NCBI GenBank assembly: GCA_024628785.1
Contig: CP102405.1
Location: forward strand, 1,178,001 to 1,242,000
Reading direction: 5' to 3'
DNA from: Fusobacteria bacterium ZRK30
GTDB lineage: Bacteria; Fusobacteriota; Fusobacteriia; Fusobacteriales; Fusobacteriaceae
Length of the DNA: 64,000 nucleotides
Made by a program: the position numbers and the translations under genes. Every line of letters starts with the position of its first letter. The first letter of the stretch is position 1. This document shows positions 44,553 to 53,674 of this stretch, piece by piece. The notes under the pieces were generated by a model that did not search any database, was not told where the DNA came from, and was given only the letters and a program-made list of their open reading frames with translations.

Positions 44553-44849
44553 ATGTCAACATGCTGTGCAGATAAGAAGTCACACCATAATGAGGAGTTA
44601 AAGAAAAAATTAAAAAATAGATTAAACAGGATCGAGGGGCAGGTCAGAGGGATAAATAAGATGGTAGAAGAGGATATATATTGTGATGATATCTTGACTC
44701 AGATATCTTCTATAAGGAGCGCTCTCAGCGGAACGGCCAACCTCTTACTGGAAGCTCATATGAAGTCATGTATGATTGAGCAGCTGTCTGAGGGGAAAAC
44801 AGAGGTTATAGATGAACTGCTGGTAACTATAAAAAAGATGATGAAATAG
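44553..44849 (+). CDS. csoR: Copper-sensing repressor CsoR
   Basis: Four-helix DNA-binding repressor that releases its operator on binding Cu(I). 98 residues. The three copper ligands of the family are present: Cys44 (YCDD), His69 and Cys73 (EAHMKSC), together with the first-helix RLNRIEGQVRGINKM. The ATG at 44553 is preceded by AAAGGAGGGGATG; a much earlier in-frame start would add 33 residues unlike any CsoR. In one unit with copA. Confidence 0.93.
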   Translation: MSTCCADKKSHHNEELKKKLKNRLNRIEGQVRGINKMVEEDIYCDDILTQISSIRSALSGTANLLLEAHMKSCMIEQLSEGKTEVIDELLVTIKKMMK

Positions 44850-44863
44850 GGATAAATATATTG

Positions 44864-44900
44864 AAAGGCTGAGTAATTAATTTTACTTGGTCTTTTTTAT
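44864..44900 (+). terminator. Terminator after csoR
   Basis: AAAGGCTGAGTAA pairs with TTACTTGGTCTTT, including three G-T pairs, then a T run. Confidence 0.6.
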
Positions 44901-44913
44901 ATTATTTAATCCC

Positions 44914-44942
44914 TTGATAATATTAGGAAATTAACATATAAT
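44914..44942 (+). promoter_or_regulatory. Promoter of pabABC
   Basis: TTGATA, 17-bp spacer, perfect TATAAT; start expected about 30 bases before the pabA ATG. Confidence 0.75.
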
Positions 44943-44978
44943 TTTAGTAATAAACTACAAGCATTTTAGGAGAAATTT

Positions 44979-45566
44979 ATGATATTGATGATAGATAATT
45001 ATGACTCCTTTACCTATAATCTGGTTCAATATTTAAATGAATTAGGGGAAGAGGTAAGGGTGTATAGAAACGATGAAATAAGTCTGGATAAAGTCAGAGA
45101 ATTAAACCCTGATATGATAGTGATATCTCCCGGGCCTAAAACACCAGATGAGGCAGGAATAAGTATAGAAGTAATAAAGAAATTCTATAAAACTATACCT
45201 ATATTAGGAATTTGTCTGGGACACCAATCTTTGATTCAGATATTAGGTGGAGAAATAATAAAAGCTAAAACACCAGTCCATGGGAAGGTAGAAGAGATAC
45301 CTCATATTGGAAGAGGAGTTTTTAAAGGCCTTAAAAATCCAATAAAGGTGACAAGGTATCACTCCCTTATAGCCGACAGTAATAAATTACCCGAAGAGTT
45401 GATGATTACAGCAGAAACTGTAGATGGTGAGATAATGGGAGTAAGGCATAAAAAATATCTTTTGGAGGGAGTGCAGTTCCACCCGGAAGCTCTCTTAACA
45501 GAGTGTGGACATGAGATGCTGGCTAATTTTTTGGCAGAAGCAAAAGAGAGGAAGACTTTAAATTAG
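44979..45566 (+). CDS. pabA: Aminodeoxychorismate synthase, glutaminase subunit
   Basis: Class I glutamine amidotransferase that supplies ammonia to PabB. 195 residues. Catalytic triad: Cys in GICLGHQ and His/Glu in VQFHPEAL. The N-terminal MIDNYDSFTYNLVQYL is typical of TrpG/PabA. Pairing with pabB and pabC, not trp genes, defines the folate role; it could also serve anthranilate synthase elsewhere. AGGAGAAATTT precedes the ATG. Confidence 0.93.
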   Translation: MILMIDNYDSFTYNLVQYLNELGEEVRVYRNDEISLDKVRELNPDMIVISPGPKTPDEAGISIEVIKKFYKTIPILGICLGHQSLIQILGGEIIKAKTPVHGKVEEIPHIGRGVFKGLKNPIKVTRYHSLIADSNKLPEELMITAETVDGEIMGVRHKKYLLEGVQFHPEALLTECGHEMLANFLAEAKERKTLN

Positions 45567-45576
45567 GAGAATATCG

Positions 45577-46962
45577 ATGAAGAGAGCGAAAATAATAGAG
45601 TTTAAAAGTGATTTAACTAGTATGGAGTTATTTGAAGCTGTTAAAAAAAATGGAAACTATCCGTTTTTTTTGGATAGCGGAATGGATAGTAAAAAATTAG
45701 GAAGATATTCATTTATAGGTGTAGATCCATTTTTAATGATAAAGTCAGAAGGAAAGAGAGTAAGTTTAGAGGAAGACGGGAAGACAAGAACAATAGATGG
45801 GAACCCCCTGGATATTTTACAGGAGAAATTAGACCTGTATAAGATCGAGAGGGAGGAGATCCCCTTTGTAGGTGGAGGAGTAGGTTATTTTTCCTATGAA
45901 TTATCCCACTTAATGGAAAAACTACCAAATACAGTGAATAAAGAAGTGGATATTCCTGAAATGGTAATGGGTTTTTATGACGGGATCATAATAATAGATC
46001 ATAAAGATGATAAAAAATATATAGGGGCAATAGGATTTAAAGAAAATATAGAGGAAATAATAAAAAAAACAGAAAATAGTATAAAAGAATATGAAAATAA
46101 ATCAAAAATAGAAGAAAGAGAAAAAAAGATTCTAAAGAATAGAGAGATAAGTTCTAATATGACAGAGGATTATTATCTGTCATCTATAAAAAAATTAAAG
46201 GACTACATCTATTCTGGAGATATCTATCAGGTTAACTTCACCCAGAGATTTGAGTGTGATTTTGAAGGAAATTCCAATGAGTTATATAAAAATTTAAAAT
46301 CGATAAACCCGGCTCCATTTGCTGCATATTTAGATTTTGGAGAGGGAGAAATAATATCCAGCTCCCCGGAAAGATTTATAAAACTGACTGATAGGACTAT
46401 AGAAACCAGGCCTATGAAGGGAACTAGACCCCGTGGAAAATCCGAAGCAGAAGATAAAAAATTGAAGGAAGAACTAGTAAACAGTGAAAAAGACAGAGCT
46501 GAACTCCTAATGATAGTAGACCTTATGAGAAATGATATCAGCAGGGTGGCTGAAACAGGAAGTGTAAAGGTAACAGAGTTATTTCATCTGGAAGAATATG
46601 CCACTGTATTACAGATGGTAGCCACAATACAGGGGAAATTAAAGGATGAATTATCGGCAGTAGACATAATTAAAGCAACATTTCCAGGGGGCTCTATCAC
46701 AGGCGCTCCTAAAATAAGAGCTATGGAGATAATAGATGAACTGGAAACAACAACCAGGAATATATATACCGGGAGTATCGGATATCTAGGATTTGATGGA
46801 AATATGGATCTGAATATTGCCATCAGAACAATAGTTTTAAAGGATAAGAAAGCATATTTTCAAGTAGGAGGAGGGGTCGTCTGGGATTCAGACCCCCACG
46901 AAGAATATGAAGAAAGCCTGGTAAAGGGCAGGGCATTGGTGAAGGCATTAAACATAACTTAG
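45577..46962 (+). CDS. pabB: Aminodeoxychorismate synthase, component I
   Basis: Converts chorismate and ammonia to 4-amino-4-deoxychorismate. 461 residues. The chorismate-binding domain (about 200-455) contains SGDIYQVNFTQRF, SSSPERFI and ETRPMKGTRPRG; the Lys of PMKGT is the PabB-specific nucleophile, where TrpE has Ala, so anthranilate synthase is unlikely. GSITGAPKIRAMEIIDELE and GGGVVWDSDPHEEYEE complete the site. Ten bases separate it from pabA, four from the pabC ribosome-site region. Confidence 0.94.
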   Translation: MKRAKIIEFKSDLTSMELFEAVKKNGNYPFFLDSGMDSKKLGRYSFIGVDPFLMIKSEGKRVSLEEDGKTRTIDGNPLDILQEKLDLYKIEREEIPFVGGGVGYFSYELSHLMEKLPNTVNKEVDIPEMVMGFYDGIIIIDHKDDKKYIGAIGFKENIEEIIKKTENSIKEYENKSKIEEREKKILKNREISSNMTEDYYLSSIKKLKDYIYSGDIYQVNFTQRFECDFEGNSNELYKNLKSINPAPFAAYLDFGEGEIISSSPERFIKLTDRTIETRPMKGTRPRGKSEAEDKKLKEELVNSEKDRAELLMIVDLMRNDISRVAETGSVKVTELFHLEEYATVLQMVATIQGKLKDELSAVDIIKATFPGGSITGAPKIRAMEIIDELETTTRNIYTGSIGYLGFDGNMDLNIAIRTIVLKDKKAYFQVGGGVVWDSDPHEEYEESLVKGRALVKALNIT

Positions 46963-46971
46963 GAGTTGAGT

Positions 46972-47781
46972 ATGATGAATTACATAATTTCAAATAATAA
47001 ATTTATATCATCAGATGAGTTTAAAATGGATATAGAAGATGGTTTGCTATATGGATATGGGGTTTTCGAGACAATTTTATTAAAAGACAAGAAATTAATT
47101 TATTTAGAAGAGCACTATAACCGATTGATTAAAGCTGTTAAAAGACTTAAGATAAATATGGATCTTAATTTTGAGAAATTAAGCCTGTATTTAAACCTTT
47201 ATATCCAAAAAAACTCCTTAGAAAATTCTGTTTTGAGGGTAACTGTCCTTAAAAACTCAGACTCCTTTGATATACTGGTGACTCACAGGGAAAATAAATA
47301 TAAGAGCTCAAAATATAGAGAGGGATTTAAGATGGAAATATCTGAATTTAAAAGAAATCCCAACTCTATCATATCTGGTATTAAATCTGTTAATTATCTA
47401 GAAAATATATATGCCCTTAGGGAAGCTAAAAACATTGGCAGTGATGAAGTGTTATTTTTAGACTGTAAAAACTATATATCTGAAGGGGCAACTTCTAATA
47501 TATTTTTTATCAAAGATGGAATGATTCATACACCTACAAAGGAATGCGGTCTGTTAAAGGGGATAATCAGGGAAAAACTTATAGAGATTATAGATAAAAA
47601 TAAACATTTAGAGTTGAAGCAGGGATTTTTTTCACTAAAAAAACTATTGGAAGCAGATGAGGTGTTTTTGACCAATTCTATAATGGGAATTATGCCGGTA
47701 TCAAAGATAGACCACACAACTTATGATTTAAAAAAATATCGTATAACGGATCTATTGGCAGAGGAACTTAGAAAATATTAA
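46972..47781 (+). CDS. pabC: 4-amino-4-deoxychorismate lyase
   Basis: Fold type IV PLP enzyme that releases pyruvate to give 4-aminobenzoate for folate. 269 residues, the usual size; it opens with GLLYGYGVFETILL and contains the PLP-Lys segment SGIKSVNYLENIYALREAK and EGATSNIFFI. Two adjacent ATG codons follow AGGAG; the first is used. A D-amino acid transaminase has the same fold, but the operon with pabA and pabB decides the call. Confidence 0.9.
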   Translation: MMNYIISNNKFISSDEFKMDIEDGLLYGYGVFETILLKDKKLIYLEEHYNRLIKAVKRLKINMDLNFEKLSLYLNLYIQKNSLENSVLRVTVLKNSDSFDILVTHRENKYKSSKYREGFKMEISEFKRNPNSIISGIKSVNYLENIYALREAKNIGSDEVLFLDCKNYISEGATSNIFFIKDGMIHTPTKECGLLKGIIREKLIEIIDKNKHLELKQGFFSLKKLLEADEVFLTNSIMGIMPVSKIDHTTYDLKKYRITDLLAEELRKY

Positions 47782-47848
47782 ATTTTAAGGAAAAGATAGA
47801 CTAAAGATGAGAAACTCTGAAAATAAATAAGATACTAGGAGGCATAAG

Positions 47849-49894
47849 ATGAAAATACGTAGAAAAATAACGGTATTAATAGGAATACTGCTTATAGCAA
47901 TAGTTTCTGTTGCCAGAGTAGACACAGAAAAGAAAGAACAGATGAATAAGGTATTATCGGATATATCTTTTTCTCTGGAAACAACTCACTATAAAGATTT
48001 AGATATAGATGATCAATTTTCTAAAAATGTATTAAAAAATTATCTGGATACATTGGATTACAACCATCAATATTTCACCCAGGCTGAGGTCGATGAAATT
48101 TATAAAAAATGGGGAAACCAATTAGATGATGACTTTCTAAATGGGAATTCCAGAGCAGCTTTTGAGATCTATGATGTCTATAAAGAGGCTGTAGAAAGGG
48201 TAAATAAATATCAGACTAAATTATTGAAAAACCCTAAAAGTTTAGATTTCACTCTGGATGAAAAGTTAGTTTATGACAGGGAAGATGAGCCATATTTTGT
48301 GACAAAAAAAGAATATGAAAGCCACTGGAAGAAGATGTTGAAATCATCGATTCTATCTCTAGAGGACTACGAAGAACTGACATATGAAGAGAGTATTGTT
48401 AGGATGAAAAGCAGGATGGAGACAAGAAAAAAATTGTTGGAGAAGAAAACTACAGATGATATATATTCATATTTTGTAAATGCTTTTTTAAAGGAATATG
48501 ATCCTCATACAACCTATCTTTCTGCCAAGGAAATAGTGGATTTTAATATGAGTATGAAGCTGCAGCTTTCAGGGATAGGAGCGGTACTCACTGGGGAAAA
48601 GGGATTTATCAAGGTTGTAAAAATTATGCCTGACGGACCTGCTGCAAAGGGAAAGGAACTCCAGCCTGAGGACAAAATAATAGCCGTAGCCACAGATGGG
48701 AAGACATTTGAAGATATAATGGACTGGCCCCTGGGAGATGCAGTAAACCTTATTAGAGGGAAAGAGGGAACAACTGTAAAATTAAGGGTAATTCCAAGCG
48801 GGAGTAAAACAGCAAAAGAATATACTTTTGTAAGGGAAAATGTGAAATTAGAGGATAAGGGAGCCAGATATTTCATAAAGGAAGCTAAATCCAAGAACTC
48901 AAACTATAAGATAGGAGTAATCAATCTGCCTTCATTTTATATGGATTTTGATGCATATAGTAAGGGGGATAAAGATTATAAGAGTACTACCAGAGATGTA
49001 AAAAAAATTATTGAAAAATTAAATAAGGAAAATATAGATGGGCTGATCATAGACCTTAGAAATAATGGCGGAGGATCTCTCAGTGAAGTGAATAACCTTA
49101 TGGGATTATTTATACCCTATGGTCCTGTAGTCCAGGTAAAGGAAGGAGGTCGTGTAAGTTATTTAGGGGACAGCGACATGACAACTTATTTTGATAAACC
49201 GGTAGTAGTAATGGTAAACAGACTCAGTGCATCTGCATCTGAAATTTTTGCAGCAGCAATGCAGGATTATGGACGTGGACTAATTGTAGGAACTCCTACT
49301 TTTGGAAAGGGAACAGTACAGACTATAAAACAGTTAGATCTTGGAGAGTTAAAATATACAAATGGTAAATTTTATCGTATAGATGGTGGCAGTACACAGC
49401 ATAAAGGGGTAACGCCGGACATCTTATTTCCTCCTACATATGACAGTGCAGAGGTAGGGGAGAGTTCACTGGATAACCCACTCCCGTGGGATGAGGTAGA
49501 CTCTCTGATAAATGGAGAAAATAGTAAAAATAACAATAAACTAAAAGAATATTTATCTAAAAAACATAAGGAAAGGATAGCTAGTAATCCCGACTTTATC
49601 TATAATATCAAAAGGTATGGTATTATCGAGGAGATAACAAAGGATAAAGAGGTATCTTTGAATAGAACAGTCAGAAAGATGGAAACTAAGGAATTAGAAG
49701 ATAAATGGCTTAAAATAACTAATGAGAAGATGGTGGCTAAGAATGAACCACAACTTAAGGATTATAAAGCCTTGGAAGATTATAATAGAGGTAGAGCTAA
49801 AAAAGATGAACTTGAACTACTAAAAAAAGACGGTGAAATTATAGAAACTGTTAAGATATTAGCAGATGAGTTAGCCATAGGAAGAAAAAAATAA
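47849..49894 (+). CDS. prc: Carboxy-terminal processing (tail-specific) protease Prc, S41 family
   Basis: Periplasmic serine protease that trims or degrades proteins from the C-terminus. 681 residues, the length of E. coli Prc (682), with an N-terminal signal/anchor (about 8-24), a long helical N-domain with YLDTLDYNHQYFT, a PDZ domain (about 225-315) and the S41 domain. Catalytic Ser464 is in SASASEIFAAAM and Lys487 in GKGTVQ; LRNNGGGSL is also conserved. AGGAGGCATAAG precedes the ATG. Single gene behind pabC with a terminator after it. Confidence 0.94.
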   Translation: MKIRRKITVLIGILLIAIVSVARVDTEKKEQMNKVLSDISFSLETTHYKDLDIDDQFSKNVLKNYLDTLDYNHQYFTQAEVDEIYKKWGNQLDDDFLNGNSRAAFEIYDVYKEAVERVNKYQTKLLKNPKSLDFTLDEKLVYDREDEPYFVTKKEYESHWKKMLKSSILSLEDYEELTYEESIVRMKSRMETRKKLLEKKTTDDIYSYFVNAFLKEYDPHTTYLSAKEIVDFNMSMKLQLSGIGAVLTGEKGFIKVVKIMPDGPAAKGKELQPEDKIIAVATDGKTFEDIMDWPLGDAVNLIRGKEGTTVKLRVIPSGSKTAKEYTFVRENVKLEDKGARYFIKEAKSKNSNYKIGVINLPSFYMDFDAYSKGDKDYKSTTRDVKKIIEKLNKENIDGLIIDLRNNGGGSLSEVNNLMGLFIPYGPVVQVKEGGRVSYLGDSDMTTYFDKPVVVMVNRLSASASEIFAAAMQDYGRGLIVGTPTFGKGTVQTIKQLDLGELKYTNGKFYRIDGGSTQHKGVTPDILFPPTYDSAEVGESSLDNPLPWDEVDSLINGENSKNNNKLKEYLSKKHKERIASNPDFIYNIKRYGIIEEITKDKEVSLNRTVRKMETKELEDKWLKITNEKMVAKNEPQLKDYKALEDYNRGRAKKDELELLKKDGEIIETVKILADELAIGRKK

Positions 49895-49899
49895 AAATT

Positions 49900-49938
49900 A
49901 AAAGCCTGAGTTTTGTATCTTACAAAACTCAGGCTTTT
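49900..49938 (+). terminator. Terminator after prc
   Basis: Eighteen-base-pair stem, left arm AAAAGCCTGAGTTTTGTA, with a 3-nt loop and a TTTT end. Confidence 0.9.
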
Positions 49939-50094
49939 AAAATAAAAAAATACCAATAAATTACTATACAGTTACCGTTAGAAAAAACTTAGAATAAAAT
50001 TAAAAAAAACTTAGAATATTTTTTTTAGAACTATTAACTCCAATAAAATAGGGAAGTATACTTAGTTTGTAAGATACAGATGAGGGGGGATTTT

Positions 50095-51498
50095 ATGACA
50101 ACAGTTACGGGAAAAAAAGAAGGACATCCAAAGGGATTTTGGTTGATGTGTTTCACTATTTTATGGGAAAGATTTAGTTATTATGGAATGACAGCTATAT
50201 TGGTCTTATTTTTTACAGCAAACTTAACTCAGGGTGGGTTGGGGATGGACGTAAAAACTGCCACATCTCTTTTTGGTTTTTTTACTGGATTTATCTACTT
50301 AACACCAATAATTGGAGGGTGGCTGGCAGATAATTATTTAGGACAGCAAAAATGTATATTTATAGGGTGTGTGCTCATAGGAGTAGGAGATCTGATTTTA
50401 TTTGGAAGTCAGAGCCAGACATCATTATACATTGCTTTGATAACTATAATAATAGGAAATGGTTTTTTTAAAGCCAGCGGAACTAATATTATAGGGAATT
50501 TATATCCTAAAGAGGATACAGCCAGGAAAGATGCCGCTTATAGTTTACAATATACGGCAGTTAATTTGGGAGCATTTTTAGCACCTTTAATAATAGGTTT
50601 AGTTGCGGATAATTTATTTTCTGTAGTTGGAGCAGATGGAACTATTATATTTTATGGGTATAAAGTAGCTTTTGCATTTTGTGGAGGAGGAATATTACTG
50701 GGTGCTTTTGTATTTAAGATGCTGGCTCCAGAATATCTGAAAGAAGTTGGGAGAGATCCTATAGCTCACAGCCATAAAAATAAAGATGGGAAGGTTATTA
50801 AGGAACCTTTAACAAAAGGTGAGAAAGATAAAGTATACGCTCTATTAATAATATGTGTTTTTGTGACAGTGTTTTGGACAGCCTTTAACCAATCTTATAC
50901 CTCTTTTGCCCTTTACGCAAGGGATTTTGTAGACAGAGGTGTTGGAGGGTTCGATATACCTGTACCCTGGTTTACATCACTTAATTCAATTTTATGTGTG
51001 ACAATAGCTCCTGTATTGGGGATTATTTGGATTAAATTATCCAAAACAAAAAGAGGGGACTTGTCTATTCCAGTAAAGATGTCTCTTGGGATGCTCCTTA
51101 TGTCTTTAGGTTTTGGAATTATGGTTCTCTCTGTATTATCGACTAATGGAACTTCGGATCCTAGTGTCAAAGCTGGGTTGATATTTATAACAGGAACTTA
51201 TTTTTTCAATACTGTAGGAGAACTTTGTTTATCTCCAGTAGGAAATGCCATGGTAAATAGGCTGGCTCCGGCTAAATATGCTACTTTATTTATGGGAATG
51301 TGGTTTTTAACAAACTTTTTTGCCAGTATATTCTCCGGTATAATAGCAGGATTTACTCAAAATTTTGGATTTTCTACAATATTTAGTGGAATAGGAATTT
51401 TGTTATTTATAATGTCAGTTTCATTGTTTAGTTTAAGAAAACCTCTTCTTCGATTGATGGGAGAGGAAAAAAGAGAAGCTGTATTGAAAAAAGCATAA
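50095..51498 (+). CDS. dtpT: POT-family di-/tripeptide transporter
   Basis: Proton-coupled oligopeptide importer of 467 residues with about 14 hydrophobic segments. PTR2 features are clear: ILWERFSYYGM in helix 1, GGWLADNYLGQQKCIFIG in the first loop and the FKASGTNIIGNLYP segment. The E-x-x-E-R motif of helix 1 has Ile in place of the first Glu. Start is the ATG after GAGGGGGG; an in-frame ATG five codons upstream overlaps this site. Flanked by terminators, so a single-gene unit. Confidence 0.93.
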   Translation: MTTVTGKKEGHPKGFWLMCFTILWERFSYYGMTAILVLFFTANLTQGGLGMDVKTATSLFGFFTGFIYLTPIIGGWLADNYLGQQKCIFIGCVLIGVGDLILFGSQSQTSLYIALITIIIGNGFFKASGTNIIGNLYPKEDTARKDAAYSLQYTAVNLGAFLAPLIIGLVADNLFSVVGADGTIIFYGYKVAFAFCGGGILLGAFVFKMLAPEYLKEVGRDPIAHSHKNKDGKVIKEPLTKGEKDKVYALLIICVFVTVFWTAFNQSYTSFALYARDFVDRGVGGFDIPVPWFTSLNSILCVTIAPVLGIIWIKLSKTKRGDLSIPVKMSLGMLLMSLGFGIMVLSVLSTNGTSDPSVKAGLIFITGTYFFNTVGELCLSPVGNAMVNRLAPAKYATLFMGMWFLTNFFASIFSGIIAGFTQNFGFSTIFSGIGILLFIMSVSLFSLRKPLLRLMGEEKREAVLKKA

Positions 51499-51499
51499 G

Positions 51500-51539
51500 A
51501 AAAAAGGTGTTTTCCTCAAAGTGGGAAAACACCTTTTTT
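51500..51539. terminator. Bidirectional terminator between dtpT and cysK
   Basis: AAAAAAGGTGTTTTCC pairs with GGGAAAACACCTTTTTT across a short loop; the genes converge here. Confidence 0.9.
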
Positions 51540-51541
51540 AA

Positions 51542-52465
51542 TTAATAAAATATACCGCTGGAAAGATATCTCTCTCCAGTATCCATAATAAGAGTTAAGA
51601 TTTTTTTTCCTTTATTCTCAGGACGTTTAGCCAGGTTTAAAGCTGTAGCTAAGTTTGCCCCAGAAGAAACTCCTCCTAAGATTCCCTCCTCCTTTGCTAA
51701 CCTGTTAGTGATCTCCTGAGCCTCTTCATAGGAGATAGTAGCTATCTCATCCATAACAGAAGAATCAAATGTAGAAGGGATAAATCCGGCACTCATACCC
51801 ATTCCCTGGATATCATGGGGACCAGTAACTCCTGTAGAGATGAATGGAGCTCTCATAGGTTCCACAGCAACAGTATAAATATCCTTATTTTTTTCCTTTA
51901 AATATTTTGAGACACCTGAAAAACTTCCACCGGTTCCTGTCCCACAGACAAAGATGTCCAATTCATCCTTAAAAGTTTCCCAAATCTCAGTTCCAGTAGA
52001 GTTGTAGTGTGCCATAGGATTAGCCGGGTTTGAAAATTGATCAGGAGCAAAACTGTTTGGATGTTGTTTCATTAGATCATCGAGTTTGCATAAACAGCCT
52101 TTCATCCCTTGAGACCCGTCAGTTAGAACCAATTCAGCACCATAGGCTTTTAAAAGCTGTCTTCTCTCTACACTTACACAGTCAGGCATGACAATGATCA
52201 GCTTATATCCTTTTACAGCACAGACCATAGCAAGGCCGATTCCTGTGTTTCCACTAGTTGATTCGATAATTGTATCCCCTTTTTTTAGCTGCCCATTTTT
52301 TTCGGCTTCCTCTATCATATTTAGAGCTACTCTATCCTTTACAGAACCGGCAGGGTTAAAAGATTCTAATTTAATATAGATATCTGCATGGGTATCGTTG
52401 ATATTATTTATTTTTAAAATTGGAGTTCTTCCAACAGTTTCTAAGATGTTATTTAATATTTTCAT
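51542..52465 (-). CDS. cysK: Cysteine synthase (O-acetylserine sulfhydrylase)
   Basis: PLP enzyme (fold type II) making cysteine from O-acetylserine and sulfide. 307 residues. PLP lysine is Lys43 in NPAGSVKDR; the substrate loop ESTSGNTGIGLA, the PLP-phosphate loop CGTGTGGSFSG and the GVSSGANLATA segment are typical of CysK. AGAGGTGG precedes the ATG. It is transcribed alone; cysE is not nearby. The minus-strand leader contains a TATACT at 52506-52511. Confidence 0.94.
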   Translation of the reverse strand: MKILNNILETVGRTPILKINNINDTHADIYIKLESFNPAGSVKDRVALNMIEEAEKNGQLKKGDTIIESTSGNTGIGLAMVCAVKGYKLIIVMPDCVSVERRQLLKAYGAELVLTDGSQGMKGCLCKLDDLMKQHPNSFAPDQFSNPANPMAHYNSTGTEIWETFKDELDIFVCGTGTGGSFSGVSKYLKEKNKDIYTVAVEPMRAPFISTGVTGPHDIQGMGMSAGFIPSTFDSSVMDEIATISYEEAQEITNRLAKEEGILGGVSSGANLATALNLAKRPENKGKKILTLIMDTGERYLSSGIFY

Positions 52466-52570
52466 TTTTATCCACCTCTATTAGTTATTTGATAATTCTC
52501 CTAATAGTATAACATCTATATATAGAACATTAAAGCAACAAAAATAATTATTTTTTGTTCCATTGATTCA

Positions 52571-52599
52571 TTGTAAAACCATGTAAATTAGGTTATTAT
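52571..52599 (+). promoter_or_regulatory. Promoter of the RHH-WYL gene
   Basis: TTGTAA, 17-bp spacer, TATTAT. Confidence 0.55.
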
Positions 52600-52650
52600 A
52601 TATTATAAAGTGTTCTAATAAGATGAATTTTAAAAGAGCGGGGGATAAAT

Positions 52651-53481
52651 ATGAAAAAAATAAGAGTTACTATCCCAAAGTATATGGGGGATATACTAAA
52701 ATATGATGCTGTAGAATTTGGTGTAAGTAAAAATTATCTGTTAAATTATTTAGTAAAAAATTACAGCCTGTTAAAGGGGAAAAATATACCTGTATTTGAG
52801 GGAGAGAAGGAAATTGTTCAGTTTAATTTAAATAAGGAAAATGAGGATTTTTATACAGAGATATATAACAGAAGTGAATTTGAAACAGAAGCTTCCCTTA
52901 TAAGGACTTTAATATATGGGTATATATCCCAGTCTAAGGTTATAAGGGAAAGATTTATATTTGAAAAATTAATAGGAAAGATCCAAAGGGGGATAAAAGA
53001 GAAAAAAAAGATAAAGATTAAGTTTGAAACAGCTGAAAAAATTGTAAGTCCATATAATGTTTTATATTCTAGTATGGAAGTGAGTAATTATTTATTTTGT
53101 TATTCAGAGGAAGACGAAATTTACAGAAACTATAGATTATGTAATATAAAATATGTATATATATTGGATGAAAAGAGACATAAAGGAGATACAGAGTATC
53201 TGGGGAAGGTCAGAGGAGATTTTGACCCATTTCTATCCTATGGAATGTCAGTTGTGATAAGATTAAGTGACAGGGGGCAGGAAAAATACGATAGGATAAA
53301 AACCAATAGACCTAAATTAATAGAAAAGTTAGATGACAGGTGGATAGTAGAGGGGTCAGAGGAGAAGATAAAGAGATACTTTGCCTATTTCATGAGTGAT
53401 GTGGAGATAATATCTCCTGGAAGCTTAAGAGAATGGTTTTCTGCTGAAGCTAAAAAGATAGTAAAAATGTATAAAGGTTAA
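52651..53481 (+). CDS. Regulator with ribbon-helix-helix-like N-terminus and WYL domain
   Basis: A 276-residue protein. Residues 1-40 (KKIRVTIPKYMGDILKYDAV and GVSKNYLLNYLVKNY) look like a ribbon-helix-helix DNA-binding unit: a short basic beta strand, then two helices. From about 115 to 185 there is a WYL-like ligand domain (KIKIKFETAEKIVSPYNVLYSSMEVSNYLFCYSEEDE with YRLCNIKYVYIL), followed by a WYL C-terminal extension. WYL proteins usually carry an HTH domain and sense nucleotides or oligonucleotides. No CRISPR array or defence gene accompanies it here. Target unknown. Confidence 0.7.
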   Translation: MKKIRVTIPKYMGDILKYDAVEFGVSKNYLLNYLVKNYSLLKGKNIPVFEGEKEIVQFNLNKENEDFYTEIYNRSEFETEASLIRTLIYGYISQSKVIRERFIFEKLIGKIQRGIKEKKKIKIKFETAEKIVSPYNVLYSSMEVSNYLFCYSEEDEIYRNYRLCNIKYVYILDEKRHKGDTEYLGKVRGDFDPFLSYGMSVVIRLSDRGQEKYDRIKTNRPKLIEKLDDRWIVEGSEEKIKRYFAYFMSDVEIISPGSLREWFSAEAKKIVKMYKG

Positions 53482-53674
53482 AAGTATGAAGTTGAATTTT
53501 TGGTTACTTTTCTACATTCTAATTATTTTTATTTAAGGATAGAAATAAATTAGGAGCTCGTATATCGAAAAAAGTAATAAGAAGTTTTTTATTAGAATTA
53601 ATTAATGGTAAGATGAAATAAAATAGCGGTAATTATATATTTATAAATTTGAAAGAATAAAATGGAGGAATAAG

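Noticed and set aside
45577..46962. Anthranilate synthase TrpE
   Set aside because: The PMKGT lysine and the pabC neighbour mark it as PabB.
52651..53481. WYL protein as part of a CRISPR or phage-defence locus
   Set aside because: No repeats with spacers, cas genes or defence genes were found anywhere in the window.
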